The notes beneath the pieces were generated by a model, which was not told where the DNA came from, did no database searches, and saw nothing but the letters and a program-made list of their open reading frames with translations. This document shows, one piece after another, positions 1-6,228 of a stretch of 7,213 bases of DNA (positions within the stretch are counted from its first letter, which is position 1; each line of letters begins with the position of its first letter). This DNA comes from Bifidobacterium breve. GTDB taxonomy: Bacteria; Actinomycetota; Acidimicrobiia; IMCC26256; PALSA-555. The stretch spans positions 1 to 7,213 of the forward strand of contig CAMDCC010000156.1 in assembly GCA_945889545.1 (NCBI GenBank). Reading direction: 5' to 3'. The position numbers and the translations under genes were made by a program.

Positions 1-22
1 GAGGAGCTTCGGGCTCGTTCAC
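1..22 (-). CDS. Possible start of a downstream gene, cut by the left edge
   Basis: A GTG at 22-20 overlaps the TGA stop of the dehydrogenase (21-19) in a GTGA arrangement, the four-base overlap common in translationally coupled operons. It reads M-N-E-P-E-A-P before leaving the window. A G-run at 33-30 lies seven bases upstream and could act as a weak ribosome binding site. Seven codons cannot identify a product. The overlap is the only evidence, and it could be chance. Confidence 0.3.
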
Positions 23-1221
23 ACCTGCACCCCACGCTCACGCAGGTTCGAGATGTCGACGACGGGGAGGTCGGTCTCGATGTCGCGGTACTCCGGGTGC
101 GGTGCGCCGACGATCAGCAAATCGGACTCGCGTAAGACCTCGTCGAGCGACACCAACGCAGGATCCACCGACACGTACGGGTCGGTGGTCAGGACCCGCT
201 TGGCCTTGAACGCGAGGATGCGCTTGAGCTTGTAGCTGAGACTCGACCGAATGTCATCGGAGCCCGCTTTGAACGACATCCCGAGGATCCCCACAGTCAT
301 CTGCGCAAGGTCGTACCGGCGTTCGAGGCGAGCGACGATGTACAGCGGCAGGCCTTCGTTGGTCATGACGCTGGCCTGACCAAGCTGGAAGTTGTTGTTG
401 TTGAATGCTGCGAGCTGCATCGTGTCCTTGAAGAGACACGGTCCGGCGGCGAACCCGGCGCCGGGGAGATCAGATGCGCGTGGGTAGTTGTACGTGACCG
501 CAGTGCGGATCTTCTCGTAGTCGAGACCGAAGTCGTTCGCCATCATGAACAGCTGGTTGGCGGTTGCGAACCGGATGTACCGCCAGGTGTTCGTGAACAG
601 CTTCGCCAGCTCCGCTTCTTCGGGCTCGAGATAGACGAAGTCGTCGGTGAGCACCCGCAGGAACTTCGTCGCTCGGTCGAGCGCGCGTTGGCTGCGCGCG
701 GCCACGATCTGCGGGAGCTCGCAGAGCTCGATCATGGCCCGACCTTCCGCGATGCGCTCTGGGCAGAAGGCGACATCGACGTCCACACCCAACCGAGCGA
801 TCAGTCGCTCCACCATGGCCGTGACACCTGGGTACACCGTGCTGCGCAGCATGAGGATCTGCCCGTCGACCAGGCTCTCGGCGATCTCGGTGATCGCGAG
901 CTGCACCGCGTTGAGATCGGGGTTCAAGTGCTCGTCGATGGGCGTGCCGATGACGACCACGACGTGCTCGGCCTGCTTCACGACCGCCGAATCGGTGGTG
1001 GCGCGCAAGCGTCCGTCGGCCAGGACTCGCTCGAGCACTGGGCCGGCTCCCGGCTCGTCGAAGGGCATGATCCCGGCGTTCACCTGCTCGACGGCGACGC
1101 GGTTGAGGTCGAACAAGGTCACGTTGAGGCCGCGTTTGGCGACGACGAGTGCGAACGGGAGGCCGACGTGGCCACACCCGCCCACGACCGCGACGTCAAC
1201 GGAGAACGGGGAAGCGCTCAA
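19..1221 (-). CDS. Nucleotide-sugar dehydrogenase (UDP-glucose/UDP-ManNAc dehydrogenase family)
   Basis: This is a cytosolic enzyme of the family that oxidises the C6 hydroxyl of an NDP-sugar to a carboxylate in two NAD-dependent steps, giving a uronic acid donor for surface glycans. From the chosen start it is 400 residues, normal for the family. The N-terminal Rossmann motif VVGGCGHVGLP is at 12-22, followed by IGTPIDEHLNPD at 91-102 and RSTVYPG at 126-132. The candidate catalytic Lys is K208 (LAKLFTNT) and the catalytic Cys is C262 in GFAAGPCLFKD. The C-terminal NDP-sugar domain has GILGMSFKAGSDDIR at 311-325. The substrate cannot be told; UDP-glucose and UDP-N-acetylmannosamine are both possible. 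The start is TTG at 1221. The only in-frame start codon further upstream is GTG 1356, inside the divergent methyltransferase gene, and the next downstream lies within the NAD-binding motif. No good ribosome binding site precedes it. The neighbouring methyltransferase and acyltransferase support a glycan role. Confidence 0.93.
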   Translation of the reverse strand: MSASPFSVDVAVVGGCGHVGLPFALVVAKRGLNVTLFDLNRVAVEQVNAGIMPFDEPGAGPVLERVLADGRLRATTDSAVVKQAEHVVVVIGTPIDEHLNPDLNAVQLAITEIAESLVDGQILMLRSTVYPGVTAMVERLIARLGVDVDVAFCPERIAEGRAMIELCELPQIVAARSQRALDRATKFLRVLTDDFVYLEPEEAELAKLFTNTWRYIRFATANQLFMMANDFGLDYEKIRTAVTYNYPRASDLPGAGFAAGPCLFKDTMQLAAFNNNNFQLGQASVMTNEGLPLYIVARLERRYDLAQMTVGILGMSFKAGSDDIRSSLSYKLKRILAFKAKRVLTTDPYVSVDPALVSLDEVLRESDLLIVGAPHPEYRDIETDLPVVDISNLRERGVQV

Positions 1222-1259
1222 ATCGGTCGCGACAGGAGAGGGGGAGAACCGCCGGTCAT
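1218..1259 (-). CDS. Candidate 13-codon leader reading frame overlapping the dehydrogenase start
   Basis: ATG at 1259-1257 opens a reading frame of 13 codons (M-T-G-G-S-P-P-L-L-S-R-P-I) that stops at TGA 1220-1218. The stop shares bases with the TTG start of the dehydrogenase at 1221-1219, so ribosomes ending here could restart there. The ATG lies six bases after a TANNNT box (TAACCT, 1271-1266), which suits a leaderless transcript. The dehydrogenase TTG has no visible ribosome binding site of its own, which makes coupling attractive. Alternatives are that it is not translated, or that a sequencing or assembly frameshift has split the true N-terminus of the dehydrogenase. No homology supports it. 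Confidence 0.3.
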   Translation of the reverse strand: MTGGSPPLLSRPI

Positions 1260-1265
1260 GCCCCC

Positions 1266-1271
1266 AGGTTA
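1266..1271 (-). promoter_or_regulatory. Candidate -10 box for the dehydrogenase transcript
   Basis: TAACCT on the minus strand matches the actinobacterial TANNNT -10 pattern. It lies six bases before ATG 1259, which would place transcription start on that ATG. No recognisable -35 hexamer lies 16-18 bases upstream. A GAGCGC direct repeat with 9-base spacing (1278-1283 and 1287-1292) occupies that zone. The six-base motif is common by chance, so position is the main support. Confidence 0.35.
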
Positions 1272-1298
1272 CGTCCCGAGCGCGGCGAGCGCCTCTAG

Positions 1299-1324
1299 CG
1301 GCAGCCGCGCACGGGGCGCTGCCG
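1299..1324. promoter_or_regulatory. Inverted repeat next to the methyltransferase -10 box, possible operator
   Basis: CGGCAGC (1299-1305) and GCTGCCG (1318-1324) are perfect 7-base inverted arms around a 12-base spacer. The right arm ends directly against the candidate -10 box at 1325, and the left arm covers the expected -35 position. If transcription starts at the GTG codon the repeat would not be in the mRNA, which argues for a protein-binding site over an RNA hairpin. No regulator is encoded in the window. A chance repeat is possible in GC-rich DNA. Confidence 0.35.
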
Positions 1325-1330
1325 TACGAT
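1325..1330 (+). promoter_or_regulatory. Candidate -10 box for a leaderless methyltransferase transcript
   Basis: TACGAT fits TANNNT and is followed by seven bases and then the GTG start at 1338. Transcription would therefore begin at or next to the start codon, which agrees with the lack of any ribosome binding site. No -35 hexamer is recognisable. Confidence 0.45.
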
Positions 1331-1337
1331 CCGTGCG

Positions 1338-2039
1338 GTGAGCGATGCCGAGACACCCGACGAGACGCCCGAAGATCCGGGGGGCATCGACTTCCAGCGG
1401 CTCTACGCGTACCGCTTCCGCGGTGTCGACCAGGCGGCCCGCCAAGCGGTGTGGGACGAGATCGCGCCGGTCGTCCACCGATGGCTCGGCGCGCCCCAAC
1501 GGGTGCTCGATCCCGCGGCGGGTCGGGGAGAGTTCATCAACGCGATCGACGCTGCCGAGCGCTGGGTGGTCGACAGTGTCGAGTACGACGAAGCGGCGCT
1601 CGACCCCGACGTGAAGGTCGTGATCGGCGACGCGCGCGAAGTCGACCTCCCCGAAGCGCACTTCGACGGGGTGTTCGTGTCGAACCTGCTGGAGCACCTC
1701 CCGACCCAGGATGAAGTGGCACGACTGCTCCGACGCCTGCGCCGCACCATGGCCCCCGGTGGTCGGATCGCGGTGATGGGCCCGAACTTTCGCTACTGCG
1801 CACGCGAGTACTTCGACTTCGCCGACCACACGCTTGCCCTCACCCACGTGGCTGTCGAGGAGCACCTGTACAGCGCAGGCTTCGAGATCGACCGGGTGAT
1901 CCCGCGGTTCATCCCGTACTCGTTCAGGAGTCGGATGCCCCAGGCGCCGATCCTCGTCCGGGCCTACCTCCGGATGCCGGTCGCGTGGCGCCTGCTCGGC
2001 AAGCAGTTTCTCGTCATCGGGCGAATGCCCACCGGCTGA
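1338..2039 (+). CDS. Class I SAM-dependent methyltransferase
   Basis: This is a 233-residue soluble protein with a seven-strand Rossmann methyltransferase fold. The SAM-binding motif I is VLDPAAGRGEF at 57-67, followed by an acidic post-I strand (VEYDEAALDP, 81-90), motif II HFDGVFVSNLLEHLP at 108-122 and motif III LRRTMAPGGRIAVMGPN at 134-150. Residues 151-180 (FRYC..YFDFADHTLALTH) are a family-type insert likely to shape the substrate pocket. Related proteins often sit in cell-envelope glycan loci, so a sugar, glycolipid or lipid-carrier substrate is likely here but not shown. The GTG start has no ribosome binding site and lies seven bases after a TANNNT box, which suggests a leaderless mRNA. 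It is divergent from the dehydrogenase and converges on the GT-C-like gene with ten bases between stops. The first 17 residues are acidic and proline-rich, probably disordered. Confidence 0.9.
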   Translation: MSDAETPDETPEDPGGIDFQRLYAYRFRGVDQAARQAVWDEIAPVVHRWLGAPQRVLDPAAGRGEFINAIDAAERWVVDSVEYDEAALDPDVKVVIGDAREVDLPEAHFDGVFVSNLLEHLPTQDEVARLLRRLRRTMAPGGRIAVMGPNFRYCAREYFDFADHTLALTHVAVEEHLYSAGFEIDRVIPRFIPYSFRSRMPQAPILVRAYLRMPVAWRLLGKQFLVIGRMPTG

Positions 2040-2064
2040 GCGGCGGATCTCACGGGCGAACCCG
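2019..2064. other. Two small hairpins at the convergent gene ends
   Basis: GGGC-gaat-GCCC (2019-2030) and CGGG-cgaa-CCCG (2053-2064) are two perfect 4-base stems sharing GGGCGAA. They lie just inside the ends of the two convergent genes and flank the 10-base gap. They could hinder read-through in both directions, but the stems are short and no T tract follows on either strand. I do not call them a terminator. Confidence 0.15.
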
Positions 2065-3912
2065 CACTTGGTACGGACCGACCGCGGCCTCGACCTCGGT
2101 GAACTCGGCGGTGAACTTGGTCAGGGGATGGTCAGGACCCTGTGGCTCAGGGAAGGGTGAGCTCGTGTCGACGAGAACGCACAAGTCGTCCCCTCGTTCC
2201 GCGATGGCGGACAGGTCGCGGACGATCCGCACCTCTTGGTCGCGATCGAACAAACCGGGTGGAAATCCGTAGAAGAGTCCAGTTGGGGCAGACATCTCGG
2301 TGAACACGTAGAAGCTCCCGAGTCCGAACGGGGAGAACCACAGCGCGTCGCAGTTCGTACGAATTGCGGTAGTGATATCGCGAAGTTGGTTCACTTCCGC
2401 GGGAGCGATGCGCACGAGCCGCGCGCCGGGGAGATCGAGGGACGGATTATCGACGTAGTCCTTCCACAGTCTGGGTGGCCACATCTGCGTGGCGAGCATG
2501 AAGATGAGACACAACGCGCCGACACACGCACCGCGAAGAGCGCGGCTCGCATCGACCCACGGAGAAAGCTTCTCCGAACCGGCGGCGATCGCGATCGCAC
2601 ATGGCACCGCGATGGCTACCGTCGCCCACGCGACCTGGGACCCGGCGTTCGGGTAGATGTGCAGAAACTGCAGGACGGCGAGCGGCACGAGCAATCGAAG
2701 AGCAAGTCGGACCTCGGGCCCTGCACCGGCAGCGATCGCGAGCGCCGGGAGCAGGACGACGAGGGGCAGCCATGTGTCGAAGCTGCCGAACCGAGCAACC
2801 CCGACCCCGAAGAGGGAAAGGCCCCCAATCGCGAGCGCGAGGTCGAGTTCCGAGAACTTGCTGACTCCGCGGGAACGCGGTTGGTTGCGTTGTCTGACGG
2901 TGAGCAGGACGAGGGCGCCAGCGATCATCGCGAGGATCGCGGCCCAATTGAAGCTCTCGTTCGTCGGTTTAATCGGGATTGCATTCGCGACCCGAGTCGG
3001 CCGCAAGACCATCTTTTCGAAGAGTCCATGCAGCGAAGTGCCAGTGCTGAACACGAACGCGAGTGACACGCCGACAAGCGCGGCGAATCCCGCGGCCGCT
3101 CCGAGCAACGCGGGCTTGGAGATCGAGACTTCGTCGGCTGAGAGCGACACGGTGGCAAGGACCCCGATCGCAAGGGCAACCAGAACCGCGATCGAGGCAG
3201 CCCAGGGCTGGCTGATGTTGTCGACAACAAGGACGAAGGGGGCGACAACGGCCACGGTGATGATCGCTGCTTGCTGCTTCGGCCGCAGTGCACCGTTGCC
3301 GATCGCGAACGCGAGGACGAGCGCGCCCAAGGCCAGAAAGCCGATGTTGATCTTGGTCATTACGAGCGCCCCAACGATTGCGCCTGTAACGACCGCGATC
3401 CTCGAGCTGTGCGTCACTGAATAGCTCGCAAGGGAAAGGGACAGCGCAGCGAGGAGGAGCATCACGAGAGACCCTGGATGCATGGGCTCTGGGCGATTTC
3501 CCGTCACGAGGATCAGGAAGGTGCCGACCTGGCACAACAGTGTCCACGGCAGGCTCTTCGTGATCCGCCAGACCGTCCCGGCGAACAGAGCGGCCGAGAT
3601 CGTGATGAACACCAAGACGATGAGTCGACCGTTGTCGAGCGTGGGTTGCTCGCCAGCCAGCCAATAGATCGGACCGGTCACCAGAAAATAGAACGGTCCA
3701 TGGATCGTGAAGGTGTTGTCGTAGACGTCGCCCCGCTCCAAGAAGCTTCGGAGCATCGTGAGATACGTGCCCTCGTCGTCGAGCTGTGAAAATAGGTTGA
3801 AGAACGAGGGGAAGAACGCAATCGCCAGCAATGCCCCGACGACGACGATTGCAGCAACGGCCGTGCGTGTGGCTCGTCGCGCCTCGGGTGCGTCAGACAT
3901 TGTTCTTGCCAT
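2050..3912 (-). CDS. Polytopic membrane protein resembling GT-C glycosyltransferases
   Basis: From ATG 3912 the protein has 620 residues. It has one membrane segment at about 17-41, a periplasmic-type loop with the acidic motif LDDEGTYL at 44-51 and HGPFYFLVTGPIYW at 71-84, then about a dozen further hydrophobic segments to about residue 485. The last 120 residues (from about 499) form a non-membrane domain. An acidic pair in the first outside loop and a soluble C-terminal tail are typical of GT-C enzymes such as the PMT/ArnT group, which take a sugar from a polyprenyl-phosphate donor. A transferase role for surface glycan or lipid is inferred; donor and acceptor are unknown, and a non-enzymatic membrane protein is not excluded. 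The start is chosen for the GGAG five bases upstream; ATG 3900 is an alternative without a good site. It overlaps the acyltransferase by 20 bases. Sampled stretches look lower in GC (about 50-62%) than neighbouring genes (about 63-78%). Confidence 0.82.
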   Translation of the reverse strand: MARTMSDAPEARRATRTAVAAIVVVGALLAIAFFPSFFNLFSQLDDEGTYLTMLRSFLERGDVYDNTFTIHGPFYFLVTGPIYWLAGEQPTLDNGRLIVLVFITISAALFAGTVWRITKSLPWTLLCQVGTFLILVTGNRPEPMHPGSLVMLLLAALSLSLASYSVTHSSRIAVVTGAIVGALVMTKINIGFLALGALVLAFAIGNGALRPKQQAAIITVAVVAPFVLVVDNISQPWAASIAVLVALAIGVLATVSLSADEVSISKPALLGAAAGFAALVGVSLAFVFSTGTSLHGLFEKMVLRPTRVANAIPIKPTNESFNWAAILAMIAGALVLLTVRQRNQPRSRGVSKFSELDLALAIGGLSLFGVGVARFGSFDTWLPLVVLLPALAIAAGAGPEVRLALRLLVPLAVLQFLHIYPNAGSQVAWATVAIAVPCAIAIAAGSEKLSPWVDASRALRGACVGALCLIFMLATQMWPPRLWKDYVDNPSLDLPGARLVRIAPAEVNQLRDITTAIRTNCDALWFSPFGLGSFYVFTEMSAPTGLFYGFPPGLFDRDQEVRIVRDLSAIAERGDDLCVLVDTSSPFPEPQGPDHPLTKFTAEFTEVEAAVGPYQVRVRP

Positions 3913-5983
3913 CGGTGCTCCATCTCTTGAGCGCGGTGAGCTGCCAGGCGACGGCTGCGGCCACGCGACGCGCGCCACCGGCGTGCTCGGGGGAGCAGTT
4001 GGTGCCGTCCCACGCGGGATCGGTGCACAGGTGGAAGCCGTCGGTGTAGCGAATACCGATGGTGCCGTCGCTGTCGCAGCCGGGCTCGCCGCCGGGGAGG
4101 CACGGCATACGCCACTGGTAGGACCCCTTGGCATCGCGGACGAAGAGTCCGGGGTCGACGAGTGTCACGTTCTCGGGATCCGCTTCGGCGAACGCGCTGA
4201 ACTCGGGAGTCTGCGCGGGAGCGTCCACCGTCACTTGCGGGCTCCTCACCTTGTAGAGAAGTGGATCGCCCGACGGGATGACATTGGGGACGATCGGCAC
4301 CAGGTACACCTGGACGCCGGCCTCCTTCCAGATGTCGAGCGCAGCTTGTACGTGGAGCAGCCAATCGGTGTTGCACGTGCTCAGGTCGTAGAACCAGTCG
4401 AACGCGAACCAGATCGCGATGTCGGGTCGCGTCTTCGGGTTCTCGACTTGCTTGCGCAGCGCGGGGATCAACGTGCACGGCGGCGCGGCGCTGTGAGTGA
4501 CGCTCTCGAGCGCGCCACCTTGCGCTTCGACGATCTGGGCAAGGCACGGCACGAGCTCCACCGCGACGGAGTTGCCGACGATCTGGACTCGTGGATGCTC
4601 GTTGGCGAGGCCAGCCGCAGGCGGCACCCCCGCCTCGATCGGCGCCGGTGTTGTCAGTGGGTCGTCGCAGCGCGGCACCGTTGCATATGTCCCGGTCACC
4701 TTCGCGCTGGACGCGGAGGGACCGATGCGAGGCGGGCCTTCGACGCTCGAGAACGCAACGACGGGGAAGAGGAGGAGCGCCGCAACCGCGACGATCGCCG
4801 TGACCACCACAACCCGGCGGCTAACGAAGCCCAAGCTCGGGAGGCGGCCCTGACGGATCGGTTGCTCGATCAGCCAGTAGCTCGCGAGCGACGTTCCCAA
4901 CGTGAGCGCGGATCGCAGAGCGAACAATCCCGCGCCACCGAAGCCCACGCGCGCCTCGGTGAGCCACACGGTGATCGGCCAGTGCCAGAGGTACACGCCA
5001 TACGAGATGAGACCGAGGCCGACGAGGGCACGACTCTCGAGCACGCGCCGCAGCGGATTGATCCCAGGCTGTGCCGCAGCCACGAGTACGACCGCGATCA
5101 GGATCGCGATGATCCCGTACCCACCCTCGTAGAGCCACGTGTCGGTGGTCTCGACGGTTGCCATCGTGACCGCAAGCGCGACCGAGGCGATGCAGCCACC
5201 CACGACCATGACCGACCGGGGCGCGGCGCGCGCGATCTGAAGACTGCCCGCAGTGAGGGCACCAATCGCTGCTCCGATCAGCAGCAGGAATGCCCGTGTG
5301 TCGGTGCCGTAGTACACGCGGTTGGGCTCGAGCGGATTGAAGAGCCCGACCATCAAGGCGAGCGACGCGATGCCGAGCACGATGCACGTAGCGCCAAGCG
5401 CGTGCCGCAGATGCTTGCGCCCGCGACCGGGTCGCCGGGCGCGTCGAGTCGTGCGGGCCACGAGTGCCGAGATGCCGGCGACGACGAGCGGCCATAACAG
5501 GTAGAACTGCTCCTCGATCGCGAGCGACCACGTGTGACGCAGCGGGCTCGGCGCCTGCTGCACGAACTGCTCTACGTAGGCCTGGCCTGATTCGATGAAG
5601 TGCCAGTTCGCCACATACCCGAGTGCCGCGAGGCCGTCTTCTGCCATGCGATGGCCGTTGGCTTCGCTGGCGAACACCAGGGCGTAGACCCCGACCGCGG
5701 CGAGGACCACGATGAGCGCGGGGAGCAGCCGACGCGCTCGACGGGCCCAGAAGTGCCGCAGCGAGATCCGCTGGGTCGATTCCCACTCGTTCACGAGCAA
5801 GCTCGTGATCAAGAAGCCGCTCAGCACAAAGAACACGTCGACGCCGAGGAATCCGCCGGGCGCGTTGCTGGGAGAGAAGTGGTACAGGACCACGGCGAGC
5901 ACCGCGACGCCGCGCAAGCCATCGAGCGACCGCAGATGCGTGAGTCGCGTCGAAGACTGATGCGTTTCGGAGCGCGGTGGCAC
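3893..5983 (-). CDS. OafA/YrhL-type membrane acyltransferase with C-terminal SGNH domain
   Basis: The 696-residue protein has the standard two-part layout of this family. Residues about 17-410 are an acyltransferase-3 membrane domain. It starts LRSLDGLRGVAVLAVVLYHF, with the conserved His at 35, then GGFLGVDVFFVLSGFLIT (43-60), an RRARRLLPA stretch (81-89), HTWSLAIEEQFYLLWP (150-165) and ISYGVYLWHWPI (326-337). A linker leads to an outside SGNH domain at about 460-685, with VGNS at 469-472 and YTDGFH at 646-651 giving the D-x-x-H block. Such enzymes O-acylate (often acetylate) surface polysaccharides, the membrane part carrying acyl groups outward and the SGNH part handling transfer. The family block I is normally GDS; here the Asp is Asn471, though the nucleophile position Ser472 remains. 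GTG 5983 is the only sensible start. It heads a two-gene operon with the GT-C-like gene. The acceptor glycan is unknown. Confidence 0.94.
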   Translation of the reverse strand: MPPRSETHQSSTRLTHLRSLDGLRGVAVLAVVLYHFSPSNAPGGFLGVDVFFVLSGFLITSLLVNEWESTQRISLRHFWARRARRLLPALIVVLAAVGVYALVFASEANGHRMAEDGLAALGYVANWHFIESGQAYVEQFVQQAPSPLRHTWSLAIEEQFYLLWPLVVAGISALVARTTRRARRPGRGRKHLRHALGATCIVLGIASLALMVGLFNPLEPNRVYYGTDTRAFLLLIGAAIGALTAGSLQIARAAPRSVMVVGGCIASVALAVTMATVETTDTWLYEGGYGIIAILIAVVLVAAAQPGINPLRRVLESRALVGLGLISYGVYLWHWPITVWLTEARVGFGGAGLFALRSALTLGTSLASYWLIEQPIRQGRLPSLGFVSRRVVVVTAIVAVAALLLFPVVAFSSVEGPPRIGPSASSAKVTGTYATVPRCDDPLTTPAPIEAGVPPAAGLANEHPRVQIVGNSVAVELVPCLAQIVEAQGGALESVTHSAAPPCTLIPALRKQVENPKTRPDIAIWFAFDWFYDLSTCNTDWLLHVQAALDIWKEAGVQVYLVPIVPNVIPSGDPLLYKVRSPQVTVDAPAQTPEFSAFAEADPENVTLVDPGLFVRDAKGSYQWRMPCLPGGEPGCDSDGTIGIRYTDGFHLCTDPAWDGTNCSPEHAGGARRVAAAVAWQLTALKRWSTDGKNNV
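3918..3921 (-). promoter_or_regulatory. Ribosome binding site for the GT-C-like gene
   Basis: GGAG on the minus strand, five bases before ATG 3912 and inside the 3' end of the acyltransferase gene. It favours the 3912 start over ATG 3900 and suggests coupled translation of the two genes. Confidence 0.6.
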
Positions 5984-5988
5984 GCTCC

Positions 5989-5994
5989 AGGCTA
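5989..5994 (-). promoter_or_regulatory. Candidate -10 box for the acyltransferase operon
   Basis: TAGCCT on the minus strand fits TANNNT and ends five bases before GTG 5983. This suits a leaderless or nearly leaderless transcript. The GGAG between box and start is only one base from the GTG, too close for a normal ribosome binding site. No -35 hexamer is clear. A weak hairpin, GCGC-tcagt-GCGC (6011-6023), lies upstream and could mark the end of the preceding transcript, but it has no T tract. Confidence 0.35.
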
Positions 5995-6039
5995 CCTACC
6001 GAGTACCCCGGCGCTCAGTGCGCGAGCAGGGAAGGTGGT

Positions 6040-6216
6040 TCAGCCGAGGCGGTACGGCTTGCCCACGGCACGGATCGGCTCCAGCGGTGGAACTCCGGTG
6101 ATCGAGCCGGCGCGGACCACGCCGTCAGCGAGCTCGTCATCGCCAACGCCACCAACGATCGAGCAGAGGTGGCACATCCAGACCCGCAGGTCGGAGAGAG
6201 CTCGCGTGTAGTGCAT
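6040..6216 (-). CDS. Small hypothetical protein, 58 residues, with a CxxC motif
   Basis: ATG 6216 opens a 58-codon frame to TGA 6042-6040 in the gap between the helicase and the acyltransferase. It begins MHYTRALSDLRVWMCHLC and ends AVGKPYRLG. A hand count gives about 72% GC at first, 50% at second and 81% at third codon positions, the pattern of real genes in high-GC bacteria. The start lies 12 bases after the helicase stop on the same strand, so it could be translated by coupling from that gene; no ribosome binding site or TANNNT box precedes it. C15 and C18 form one CxxC pair (CHLC), which alone is not enough for a typical four-Cys zinc site. There is no signal peptide or clear membrane helix. 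I do not recognise a family. It may instead be non-coding sequence with a chance open frame. Confidence 0.5.
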   Translation of the reverse strand: MHYTRALSDLRVWMCHLCSIVGGVGDDELADGVVRAGSITGVPPLEPIRAVGKPYRLG

Positions 6217-6228
6217 GGGGGTTCATCG

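Noticed and set aside
4..16. Small hairpin GAGC-ttcgg-GCTC at the left edge as a terminator
   Set aside because: The stem has only four base pairs with no T tract, and it lies within a probable coupled reading frame.
387..398. Run of four Asn codons (GTT repeats on the plus strand) in the dehydrogenase
   Set aside because: Four copies of a triplet are too few to call a variable repeat, and the run falls in a loop shortly after the catalytic Cys where Asn is plausible.
647..1714. Plus-strand open frame across the dehydrogenase and the divergent region
   Set aside because: It is antisense to the dehydrogenase and then out of frame with the methyltransferase. Its Ser/Arg/Thr-rich composition has no motifs.
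2585..2598. Perfect 14-base palindrome GCGATCGCGATCGC
   Set aside because: It encodes an Ala-Ile repeat in a membrane helix of the GT-C-like protein, so codon use explains it without a site function.
2236..3066. Plus-strand open frame opposite the GT-C-like gene
   Set aside because: It is a highly charged, motif-free translation antisense to a clear multi-pass membrane protein.
3758..5497. Long plus-strand open frame (579 codons) opposite the acyltransferase
   Set aside because: Its translation is Arg/Asp/Glu-rich with no recognisable domain, and it lies antisense to a clear acyltransferase. Long antisense frames are expected where third positions are GC-rich and stops are rare.
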